Shown: positions 55,013 through 64,000 of the stretch, piece after piece
Layout of the letters: each line of letters begins with the position of its first letter
Position numbering within the stretch: the first letter of the stretch is position 1
Origin: Eledone cirrhosa
Taxonomy: Eukaryota; Mollusca; Cephalopoda; Octopoda; Eledonidae
DNA length: 64,000 bases
Direction of reading: 5' to 3'
Assembly: GCA_964016885.1 (NCBI GenBank)
Contig: OZ024744.1
Span: 72,113,103-72,177,102 of the forward strand
Translations under genes and position numbers: made by a program
Notes under the pieces: model-generated
What the model was told of the DNA's origin: nothing
The model's database searches: none
The model's input: the letters and a program-made list of their open reading frames with translations, nothing else

Positions 55013-58000
55013 AGGCCAATATAAGAGTTGGATGTGTGAAAGTACGCGTCCTGGGGATGACCTGGAAACGGCAAACTCTTAAACGACCTCAGGTCGCACA
55101 GTATGGATGTGGTAGCCATTTGCGAATCCAGGATCCATAGCGAGCGACAGCTGGCCCCCATCTTCGATGCCTTTGAGATCTACGCATCTCTCTGTCAACC
55201 GGGGGGTGGGGGCGGAGTTGCCGTTTTGCTGCGGAAACACCTGGGCCTCGTAACACAGACGGTACATCTGGACCCGGAGGGTCGACAGTTGGTCCTAGAC
55301 GTTGACGGTAGTGAAGGTGGAGCCTTCAGGCTGGTGGCTGCATATGCCCCATCCGGCACACCACGGCCAGACTTCTTCAAACGTCTAGAGACTTTTCTGG
55401 GAACGTCCCGCTCCTTGCTTTTAGTAGGGGACTGGAATGGAATCCTAGATGCACGTTGGGAATATGTGGGAGCATGTCCCGATAAAGGGGCGTGTAACAG
55501 CCTCAAACAGTTAATCGACCGATTCGACCTGGCCGATAGATATCGACTAGATTTTCCGACTGTGCCACTGTGGACCTGGAGTAATCGCAGCGGAACATCT
55601 AGATCGTACCTAGATAGGGCTCTAGTTAGAAATAAGGATAGGGACATGTTAAGCTGTCCACAAATGTTCATGGTTACCTATTCAGATCACAAACTAGTGA
55701 CCTGCATGGCCAACCTTGATAGAACCCATAGACGAGGACCCGGCTACTGGAAGCTGAACTTGTCGTTACCGACAAGCAAAGCCTACAGTAGACGGATTAG
55801 CACTTTAGTTAGACAGCACTTGACAGAGGCCATTGTCAACAACAGATGGTGGTACTCTCTCAAGAGGGCAGTTAGATTAGACTCGTTAGTTTTTAGTAAA
55901 GAATTAGCGTTAGATAGAAATAGAACCGAGAAGGAACTTGTAGATAAAGTAGAAGAGGCAATTAGAAGTGGCAACGTAACCAGCGTGCTAGCAACGAGAA
56001 CGGCCTTGGACCAGTTCTTCGACGCAAAGAACGAGGGCTGCGTTGTCAGAAGCAAAATACGTGCTCTGGGAAACGAGGGAGCCAAAGCTATTAGCTCGGC
56101 CCGAGTGACGGAGGAAAAAAGTGGCACAAGTCCACGATTCGGTCTTTGAAGGACCAAAACGGACGCGTGATACGTGAGCCGAAGCAGATGTGTGCGTCCT
56201 TTCAGCGGCACTTTGCTCAGCTGTTCGGACGGGGCTATGGATTTCGGTCTATACCTCGACGGCCTACCGCGACTCTCGGACAGCGAGGCAAATTTCTGCG
56301 AAAAGCTGATTTCAGCCGCTGAGATAGGGGACGCGCTGAGCCAATGCGGCAAACACAAATCTCCAAGTCTCGACGGTCTACCCTACGAATTTTACGTAGC
56401 AATGCCGGACTTATTCTCCGGTCTCCTGTAAGCGGTTTACTGCAACTGGCAACAGAACGGAAGAATTCCCAGTTCTGTAACCGGGGCGTAGTAACACTAG
56501 TCAGGAAGGACGAGAATAAGGGGGATGACATAGGCAACTTCCGGCCCATAACTGCTAAACACAGAGTTACAGATTTTGGCCAAGGTGTTGGCATATAGGC
56601 TGGCGTTTGTCGTCGGGAACCTGGTGGGAGAAGCGCAGACATGCGCAATCCCGACCAGGTCCATACACGACAACCTCCACTTCATGTGATACATCATAGA
56701 GAGGGTAGGCTTCGGTTGTGCCCTGATCAACTTGGATCAGTCTAAGGCTTTCGATAGGGTTGACCATCGTTACCTGGATGCGGTGCTCGAGGTGGCAGGC
56801 TTCGGACCCGTGTTCAGGGGCTGGATTGCTGCAATGCACAACAGCAACTTCTGCTCAAGGGTCAAGGTGAACGGCTACCTCTCGGAGCCGTTCCATATTA
56901 CGCGATCCATTCGACAGGAATGCCCTCTCTCCTCTCTTCTGTACGTACTGACTCTCGAGCCACTACAGCGGAAGTTGGAGCTATTGCAGGGCATCCCTCT
57001 GGAACCGGGACTGCGGAAAGCGGCATCGGCCTACGCCGACGACGTGCCAGTAATGGTGTCGAGCGCCTCGCAAATCGAGGAAGTCGGCACCTTACTAAAG
57101 GAATACGAAAGTTTCACAGGAGCAAAGCTGAACCGGGACAAGTCCGTCGGTTTGCAACTCGGATCGTGGAGAGGCAAACCGATGCCTTTCGAAGGCGTCG
57201 TCGGACGCTGGACGGAAGGACCGGTAAAGCTGCTCGGGGCTTGGTTTGGTCCGGACCTCCAGGTGGAGAAGAACTGGAACGAAGGGACGGCCAAGGTGTT
57301 TGCACTCACCCAGAAGTGGGCCGAGTGCAAACTATCCTTGAAAGGTCGAGCGGAGGTGGTGAACACTTTTATAGCGTCCGCCATCTACTACCGCTTGACC
57401 GTCGTGCCTTGTCCAGCCAAAACGCTCGCCAAAATGGGGCGCGCACTCTTCCAATTCCTTGGAAGAGGCGGGCTCCTTTGGTGAGAAGATCCATCTGCTG
57501 CCAACACCCTTCTAACGGAGGGCTGTCGATGCCGTGGTTGACGATGCGCAAACTCGCGCTCAGGCTGCGGCATCTCTACGTATTCCTCACCGGACAACCG
57601 GTGTGGGCCCCGTTCGTGAGGCGAGCCTACCCACGACTCGTCTCGCTGACTGAGCTGCAGTCCTGGGTCAAGCAAAGACCGAGGAAAATGGGCGACTGGC
57701 ACATCGAATGTGCTCAGGCGCTCACAGCCCACTGGCAGGCGTACCTGGCGATCAGTGGAGACTCCACTTCGTCATTCTATAGAGGGTTGATCCGCAGCAA
57801 GTGCGACGACGCGCTCGGTGAAACTCTAGGCGTAGAGGAAGATGAACTGGCCAGTCTGTTCGGTAGGACCTTCCGCGCGGGACCGATGGACAACTTCCAA
57901 ATGTCCCTGGCCTGGCAGTGCTACCGAGGAGCTCTACCAGTTCGAGACAAGCTCTACAGACATGGGCGCCCGGGCGGGTACCCTGCAAAAAAGATCTGTC

Positions 58001-58413
58001 CGAGGTGCGTGCGTAACGAAGAAACCGTCGCGCACGCATTCATACAGTGCCCGGGCGTCACTGACCTGTGGGGCTATGTAGAACGACTATTGTCGCGGGT
58101 GGGACCAATCCAGTTGACCACCGAGTCCATTGTCATGATCAAACCGCCACCCTCCTTCAAAAACGAAGGAGAGGCGGTTTTCCTTTGTGTGATAGCTATG
58201 GCGAAAGAGGTTGTATGGTGGACAAGGTTGAAAGGGCTGAGGTCAGACACCTTTCTTTCCGGCCAACAACTGATTCTTTTTTTCAAATACCACTTTGGAA
58301 GAAGAATCAGGATTGAGAGAGAGGTACTGTACTCCAGCAAGTTTTATGAAAGGTGGGTGAAAGTGGCGAGAATGGCCCGAGTGAATGGCCCTTCTCTCTA
58401 TATCAGCCTGTAG
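55013..58413 (+). pseudogene. LINE-B4 ORF2: AP-like endonuclease, reverse transcriptase, C-terminal zinc knuckle; several frameshifts
   Basis: The first 30 codons (NIRVGCVKVRV) are one frame off. The frame 55103-56149 (348 codons) holds the endonuclease with VVAICESRI (Glu), LLVGDWNGILD (Asp, Asn) and TYSDHKLV (SDH), all expected catalytic residues. The frame 56174-56431 has LDGLPYEFYV; a break region follows; 56732-57484 begins DQSKAFDRVDHRYL (motif A) and has active site SAYADDVPVMV. The frame 57480-58413 carries RRSICCQHPSNGGLSMPWL, CPRCVRNEETVAHAFIQCP and the C-terminus. At least four shifts or stops separate the pieces. Confidence 0.85.
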
Positions 58414-58649
58414 GTTGAGGAAAAGGAGGAGGAGAGAAAAGGAGTACAAACTCTTCGTACTCCTGGAGATGAGGGTTTCACATTTTTTCGGGGGTATGTG
58501 TTACCAATATAAACAGTCTTCCCCTATTGGGGAAAATTGACTAATTTTTAAATTGCATTTGTGATAACATTTTACACGTTTTTATTGTATGTAAACTTCC
58601 CCCTTTGTATTTGTACCCTTCTTTTGTGCCCCTGTGGCTAATGAAGAAA

Positions 58650-58666
58650 CATATCTATCTATCTAG

Positions 58667-58738
<72 letters not shown>
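58650..58738. repeat. (ATCT)n(CT)n(TA)n microsatellite at the LINE-B4 3' border
   Basis: ATCT units matching the 5' border tract, then CT and TA runs. Confidence 0.95.
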
Positions 58739-58739
<1 letters not shown>

Positions 58740-58741
<2 letters not shown>

Positions 58742-60497
58742 TCAAATGTATTTCTTCAACGATATCTCACGTTGGTGGTGTTTGCTAGGTTATGAGTAAA
58801 CCACGTGAGACAAATTCCATTTATAACCAACACCGAAGACTGATTACATGCAATGGTTCTTGATTATGTATTTGGTATCGTTGACATAGTCTTATAACTT
58901 TCATTCTCCGTGTTAATTCCTCTCGCGATTGTATTTCTTCTTTTAGCAGTTTAGCATAGCATAGCGGTTTTTGTTTTATTTTTGTTTTCCTTTTTGTTTT
59001 CTTTTGTATTATTTATTTGCTTTATTTTTATTGGATATTGAAGTGTGAAATTCTTCTCATCATTTACTATTTATTTATTTGTTGTTATGTATTCTTTTTG
59101 TGCAACACAAATCAACTCTTTTTGGGTGTTTTTTCTTCTTAAATTAGTCAATTTTGTGCGGATGCAGAGCATTCGATTTAATCTTTTTATGTACTTGCAC
59201 TAAGTATTATGTCATTATATCACTATTGTTTGTAAACCAACAATTGTATCAATTCGAGATTATAGACACTGCTCTTTCTCTTCTGATTTTCTGATTAAAC
59301 TACAAAAATAACAAGTGCTAATACGATAAAGATGAACATTTAGATATACTAATACGTGTGTTGAAACGAAAATAAAGTAAGTAACTTTTCAGACATATTT
59401 TTCACCTGTTACTTCCTAGCGATGCTAACCAAGAATGCCTTGCAGGAGTATGTTTTACAATATTAAAAACTGTAGCCAATATTTCTAAGATTGTACAAAA
59501 TTAATTGCTGTGGAATTGGTTGATACACTGTTTAACTGATTAGCTAGAAAGATCTTCTGTTGGTTGGTCTAAATAAAACGGATAGTTGCCGTTGCTGGAA
59601 TGCCTGTGATCATACGTTTGCTGAGTCGGAACTAGCCTGAGAATACACAGCAACATACACATCGACTCAGAAGTGCGTTTCATCACTACTACAAAAGAAA
59701 ATCAACTGAATTTCCGCTATGGAAATATTTACTTTAGAAAATCCAATCACAATAAGATGGAATCTAGGATAATGACTACTTTAGATTTCTCAGTCACATA
59801 ATGCAGGGAAGTAATCCGAGGCTTAAGTCTATTCTGCAGTGATAAAGGCTATTAAAAATAATTGAATTGTAGAAGTGAACGAAAGCACTTTTTCAACATC
59901 TGACTGCACAGACAGAAGCAGCAGTCGATATATCAGAAGTTGTGAATTAGATTAAATTAGAAATATACATGTAGATTTAATATTTCTTCCACTGTAAATC
60001 CTCCACATGGATATTCGATGTTTTTAGAGGAGTTCTGATGGGAATATGTCTCAGACCACTCACCAGTGCGGTAGTACTAACATTTTATAGACAAACCCCT
60101 TTTGATTAAACTATTACAAATTAAAAGAAAAACATTTGTGTTGTTATGAACGTCGTTATACCATTAATTTATTTGTCAACAAACACTTTGTCTTTAATTA
60201 GAGACAAACCCAAGTAGGATACTTTGTAACAGTGTCCTGTTATATTCATGAGATCCAGAAACATTTGAATTCCACATTACTAGCAAAAACCACTGGCGTT
60301 AATTAAATAAATACTTTCGTTACTTGTGACAAAGGGTTAAGCTGTTCGTAGCTATCATGGATATTTATAAAAGTGTCTATTCTACCAACGAGAATCAAGT
60401 ATTTTGCCCATAGACAATTACAGCTCAGCTTCCAATTAAATACATCAGCTGCAACTAATATAGATATCAATTTAAAAAAAAATACAATTGTACTTAC
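58740..60497. other. FGF intron, unique-looking DNA, no gene seen
   Basis: About 1.75 kb of AT-rich sequence without long frames or recognised repeats. Confidence 0.5.
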
Positions 60498-60601
60498 ACT
60501 TGAATATAACTGAGAAAGATAATTCATGCACAAAAAATAACCAGTCATTCTGGCTTGAATAGCCACAACGGATGCTGCTACTGTGTATAACTGTAGAACG
60601 G
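60498..60601 (-). CDS. Fgf-like: Fibroblast growth factor, middle coding exon (104 bp)
   Basis: Bounded by acceptor CTATTTTACAG and donor GTAAGT. The length is exactly 104 bp, the classic size of the FGF middle exon. It enters with two bases of a split codon and leaves in phase 0, joining the last exon without a frame break. It encodes VLQLYTVAASVVAIQARMTG then YFLCMNYLSQLYSS, matching the FGF pattern (S-V-x-x-V-V-x-I-x-x-x-x-x-G-x-F-L-C-M-N, then L-Y-x-S). Gly is replaced by Ser or Tyr at some usually conserved turns, so the protein is divergent. The junction with the last exon completes the FGF signature. Confidence 0.88.
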
Positions 60602-60691
60602 CTGTAAAATAGAAAACAGAATGGGAATGAAAGATAAAGTGAATATTTATACATATCTTTACATAAATACATGCGTAATTATATTTCAATA
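60602..60691. other. FGF intron immediately upstream of the middle exon
   Basis: Contains the acceptor and a weak pyrimidine tract (on minus). No other feature. Confidence 0.5.
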
Positions 60692-60790
60692 TATATATAT
60701 ATATATAAGTTTGATTAAAACAATAGCAGTGGTCTGGATACGTAAGATCCTGAAAACATCATCAGGTTTGGGATTGCATAATTAGTTAAT
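60692..60790 (-). repeat. Possible degraded hammerhead-type repeat end
   Basis: On the minus strand CCTGATGATGTTTTCAGG is followed by ATCTTACGTATCC and TTTTAATCAAACT then (TA)n. The CTGATGA and the AAACT(TA)n end are as in FB2, but GAA reads GGA and stem I is unclear. Confidence 0.35.
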
Positions 60791-60884
60791 CAAAAAAGTA
60801 ATTACGGCATACACAAACAAAAAAATATAATCAGAAAACATATTTGATTCGAGGACGGCTTGCGATCTAGGTGTCATCATTATC

Positions 60885-60889
<5 letters not shown>

Positions 60890-60969
<80 letters not shown>
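60890..60969. repeat. (TG)n microsatellite
   Basis: About 40 TG units. Confidence 0.95.
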
Positions 60970-60970
<1 letters not shown>

Positions 60971-61123
60971 TGTATACAGCGCACAAGATGCTGCCTGGGA
61001 ATCAAGATACCAGATAGAGAGGGAGCTTTAAAGGAACCAAATTATTTACGGTTGACTATTTTCCATTCAGCCAGAGTTGAGTAATTTTTCTTTCGATTAT
61101 CGAATCAATTTCTTTGTCATTAT

Positions 61124-61285
61124 AGGGTCGGACGCCATGCTTTCCAGCATAGTTACGTCCCTTTGCGGTCTTAGTTCAAATCCCTCCGAGGTCAACTTTG
61201 CCTTTCATCCTTACGGGGTCGATAAAATAAAGTACCAGTAATGTACTGGGTAATTGATGGCCTTGTGCCAAAAGTAGAAACAATT
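61124..61285 (+). mobile_element. tRNA-derived SINE
   Basis: Head GGGTCGGACGCCATGC, T-arm-like TTAGTTCAAATCCC, central block, tail AAAAGTAGAAACAATTATT. Confidence 0.9.
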
Positions 61286-61289
61286 ATTA

Positions 61290-61830
61290 AAACAAGCCGA
61301 TTGCTGTACGCCAGGTATTTGAACAGTGGAAACTGGTATGACTTTGTTTGCAAAATCGACATTTGTTTGAACTGGAGAAAGAGTTGTGAACTGGAGCAAA
61401 TTGTACTTATATTTTTCTGGTATGTTAGAAGCCAGTCTTATTCTGGTAGCATATCCAGATGATCCCCAAATTGTTAAGCCGAAGCAAATTTACAATAAGT
61501 GTTTTGGTTAAGAATAAATATCGAAGTCATAGCTTAAACCAATTCGCAGATTGTGAAATATTAGAATGTATGTTAGAAATATTTTGTAATTCAAGATGTA
61601 TGCAAACGATAAATGTTTTTCAGGGGTAGAAAACTTGCTGCTTTTAGTCCTTTAAACGTAGTCTTGAAGAAGTTTAGATTTTGTATTAAAACTATATCTT
61701 TGTTGTTGGTATATCATTATATTTTTTCAAAGATAGTTATATGTTTACAAAATATCAGTTGATATTTTTATACCTTACTTTAATATTCACAATTACAATT
61801 TTATTACGAATAATTTTAAAAAAATGATCG
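61290..61830. other. AT-rich spacer, no gene seen
   Basis: No recognised repeat or frame. Confidence 0.4.
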
Positions 61831-61832
61831 CT

Positions 61833-62275
61833 CTACATGGCTGAATACAATAAATGTAATCTGAGTTTTTCGAATATTAATAATTGTTTCTACTTTAGGC
61901 ACAAGGCCAGCAATTACGCAGTGCATTACTGGTACTTTATTTTATCGACCCCGTAAGGATGAAAGGCAAAGTCAACCTCGGCGGGATTTGAACTCAGATC
62001 GTAAAGGGACGTAACTATGCTGGAAAGCATATTAATAATAATATTCAATTCATTTGCAATTATGCAAACAGCCGCATTTTTAAAGCCATGTCAGTAGAAT
62101 GAGCCCCTCATTCTTGCTCTTGTGTTAGCATGTAAACAGTTCTGTTTATATGCCAACACAAGAGCAAGAATGAGGGGCTAATTCTACTGACATGGCTTTA
62201 AAAAGGAGGCTGTTTGCATAATTGCAAACGAATTGAATATTATCATTAATATTCGAAAAACTCAGATTACAATTT
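61833..62275. mobile_element. FB4 palindrome lacking the hammerhead, interrupted by a SINE
   Basis: Left arm 61833-61883 plus 62030-62136, right arm about 62143-62275, with the same sequences as the 3' part of the 33-kb units (ATGGCTGAATACAATAAATG, TTTGCAATTATGCAAA, AGCCATGTCAGTAGAATGA, TGTTAGCATGTAAACAG). The arms meet at about 62138-62142, where the ribozyme 3' product would begin. Confidence 0.85.
61884..62029 (-). mobile_element. SINE inserted into the FB4 left arm
   Basis: Flanked by the 9-bp duplication TATTAATAA (61875-61883 and 62030-62038). 5' truncated within the anticodon-arm-like region (ends GCTGGAAAGCA). Confidence 0.92.
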
Positions 62276-62659
62276 TATTACATTTTTATTATCAATATAA
62301 TTACATTTTGCCATATAGTATATTTAATATAATACTCATTAATGCGTTCTTATTAAATTATATTTAATTCAGTTAGACCTTCAAATGTAAAAGATATCCC
62401 GCCTTTGTTCTAATCACTAGGAGTAGTTTCATGGTGTTAAACTGTGACATATAGATTCTGTACACTGCACGTGCACTACTCTAGACAAAACGTGCGTCTA
62501 TTTTATGCCTCACAAACGTATTCAACATGATCTCTAATCTAGCAGTTTAGTGAAAAATAAATTAAACTAACTAGAGGTATTTACTCTGAATAGCTCTGAG
62601 GAACCATTTGAGCGTTTTCTTTTCCAACCTACAAAAAAAAATGTAGTTAAAACTTCCTC
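62276..62659. other. AT-rich spacer, no gene seen
   Basis: No recognised feature. Confidence 0.4.
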
Positions 62660-62754
62660 TAATAATAATATACTGGTTAATCTCTAATTGTGAATTTAAT
62701 ATTCCAGAAAAGAAGACTTTTCCTGCATTTATAAAGATATGTGTGTTGCAAAGC
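62660..62754 (-). CDS. Weak candidate for an upstream FGF coding exon
   Basis: A strong acceptor (run of T then GCAG, ending at 62755) opens a minus-strand frame starting LCNTHIFINAGKVFFSGILN, then SQLEINQ. This loosely fits the FGF entry strands (L-x-C-x-T-x-x-x-x-x-I...G-x-V-x-x-G...NS). A donor giving the right phase (GGAA|GTTTTA near 62655) exists but is poor, and the spacing to the next strand is about six residues too long. It may be chance. Confidence 0.25.
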
Positions 62755-62995
62755 CTGCAAAAAAAAAAGGAAAAATAAAAATACTCACACACACAGACAA
62801 GAACACCAACAACAAAATTCTAAAATAATCCGGTAAATGCACGTCTTTACAGCGAAAATATTAACACTGAGAGCAACACAATTATTAAAGAACTACTGCC
62901 GCTATTATCTCCACATATACATCATTTAAAAGTAAACGATTTATATACAAACAATTATAAAGTTTGTAAACATGATACAAAAGATCTAAAATTTG

Positions 62996-63220
62996 GGCAC
63001 TAACCTCATTTAAACAACTTTCATGAAAATAATAGATTTTATAATCAGTCACGATATTCATGTAGCAATAATTCAGGAAACATTGTTACTACCAGAAATA
63101 GAACATCTACCAAAATATTTTCCAAAATATTTTCAAATCAGTCTAGATAAACACTTCTATAACGGGGTTAGTTTTGTAAGTAAAATGTATGAAAAAATGC
63201 ATTTTGAATATAGATATTAA
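62996..63220 (+). pseudogene. LINE AP-like endonuclease fragment of a further family
   Basis: The frame 63023-63220 reads MKIIDFIISHDIHVAIIQET, matching the endonuclease block with the metal-binding Glu (IDV-x-x-I-Q-E-T), then YNGVSFVSKM. It differs from family B (DVIAVSETRI) and is probably Jockey/RTE-like. Isolated 5' fragment. Confidence 0.6.
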
Positions 63221-63329
63221 AAAAATGACATTCATAAACTAATATGAATCAATATTATTCAAGAACTGCGCAATTTCACTTTAAAAGGTAACCCACATTG
63301 CTGCACATGGACTGAGGAGGGTAAACTTT

Positions 63330-63560
63330 CCAAGTATCAGTCGCTACCCTCTCCGACAGGTTTGCAGTCGAGCCCCTAGCAGTGGAGACTTCTGGTGCCC
63401 TTGGCCCTAGGGATACCTCCCTACTCACCACCGTAGGTGCTGAGCTGGATAGCGGCAGGTGTGAGCCATGCGAGATGGAATGGCTCTTCCAGTGCGTCTT
63501 CCTTACCATCCTCCGAGAAACGCCTTCTGTCCGCCGGGGCCGTGGAGCGGCCAGCACGTG
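63330..63560 (+). repeat. Dispersed repeat R, copy 2 (partner at 37985-38225)
   Basis: GGACTGAGGAGGGTAAAC precedes the shared part. Conserved blocks and the conceptual METS..LGPR, GAEL and CEPCEMEWL frame match copy 1. It is more GC-rich than its surroundings. Confidence 0.6.
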
Positions 63561-63736
63561 GGACCCCATTTACTCATAATAGATGGGGACGGTGAGAGAG
63601 ATGGAGGCAATGACAGTGGGAGTTCGGCTCCTCTGTGTTCGGACCTGGTAAAAAGCTTTACAACATGAGTAGCCCTAAATATTTATTCGGATTGTCTCTC
63701 TTTATGACTATACCTCTTATTATTATTTAAACATTG

Positions 63737-63902
63737 GTGGCAAGGATCGGACGCCATGCTTTCTAGCATAGTTACGTATCTTTACGTTCTGAGTTCAAAT
63801 CCCGCCGAGATTAAACTTTGCCTTTCATCCTTACGGGGTCGATAAAATAAAGTACCAGTAATGTACTGGATAATTGCTGGCCTTGTGCCAAATGTAGAAA
63901 CA
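63737..63902 (+). mobile_element. tRNA-derived SINE with 15-bp target duplication
   Basis: Flanked by ATTATTTAAACATTG at 63722-63736 and 63903-63917, which fixes its ends. B box GAGTTCAAATCCC and central block are intact. Confidence 0.93.
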
Positions 63903-63983
63903 ATTATTTAAACATTGTTCAAAACTATACATTATTTTGTTTCTTTTGTCGATAAAAACTAACTACACGAATAACATTGATAC

Positions 63984-64000
63984 AATATATATATATATAT
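63984..64000. repeat. (TA)n microsatellite, cut by the window end
   Basis: A TA run reaching the last base. Confidence 0.85.

Larger units (their letters stand above)
53489..58649 (+). mobile_element. LINE family B copy B4, near full length, in the FGF intron
   Basis: A 5.2-kb plus-strand copy, antisense to FGF: leader 53489-53720, ORF1 53721-54876, ORF2 about 55013-58413, 3' UTR ending TGTGGCTAATGAAGAAAC. It is bounded by (TATC)n on both sides. Contains frameshifts but keeps all major domains. Confidence 0.85.

Noticed and set aside
56920..57480. Overlapping alternative frame at the start of the 497-codon ORF in LINE-B4
   Set aside because: Up to about 57480 the true reverse transcriptase frame is the other one (56732-57484, with YADD). 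Only the later part of the longer ORF is genuine.

Overview
The window is animal nuclear DNA, most probably from a cephalopod of the octopus/squid type. The evidence is a dozen copies of one tRNA-derived SINE (T-arm-like B box, a conserved central block, a 3' end reading GTAGAAACAATT) that I recognise as the cephalopod tRNA-related SINE group, very abundant (TA)n, (AAT)n, (GAT)n and (TG)n microsatellites, two kinds of LINE, Penelope-like and mariner remnants, and split coding exons with splice sites. Nothing bacterial is present: no operons, ribosome binding sites or CRISPR.

The only host gene I can support is a divergent fibroblast growth factor (FGF) gene on the minus strand at the right. 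A 104-bp middle exon (60498-60601) and the final exon (50025-50627) are separated by a 9.9-kb intron containing a whole LINE, four SINEs and a large (GAT)n block. The first coding exon is not proven; 62660-62754 is a weak candidate.

Layout. 1-2340: AT-rich DNA and a Penelope-like reverse transcriptase remnant. 2351-14534: an antisense LINE of family B (L1/Tx1-like: ORF1, endonuclease and reverse transcriptase ORF2), then three head-to-tail copies of family A (R2-like: reverse transcriptase, CCHC finger, restriction-like endonuclease), every junction being an (AAT)n tract. 15.2-17.6 kb: LINE-B scrap, a SINE and a 1.27-kb mariner with both inverted ends. 18-24.4 kb: a fold-back repeat and an old LINE-B. 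25-32 kb: R2-like fragments, a long family-A copy with an 867-codon open frame, a third LINE-B and SINEs. 32.7-34 kb: a cluster of repeats with hammerhead ribozymes. 34454-36450: a 2.0-kb element with clear terminal inverted repeats and a broken gene of unknown family. 37-49.8 kb: microsatellites and several long near-perfect palindromes. 50-64 kb: the FGF locus with SINEs and a LINE-B sitting between two (TATC)n tracts.

The most interesting theme is at least four sequence-unrelated repeat families that carry what fold by hand into type I hammerhead ribozymes. Most copies are long palindromes (arms 187 to about 270 bp) next to (TA)n. Hammerheads are known in Penelope-like elements, and a Penelope reverse transcriptase remnant lies at the left end. 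The palindromic dimer layout, and one copy whose centre lies within a few nucleotides of the predicted cleavage site, suggest a replication or integration route worth testing. A second theme is LINEs that use microsatellites as landing sites and, by adding an (AAT)n tail, build chains. All folds, homologies and family names were made by eye without database searches.
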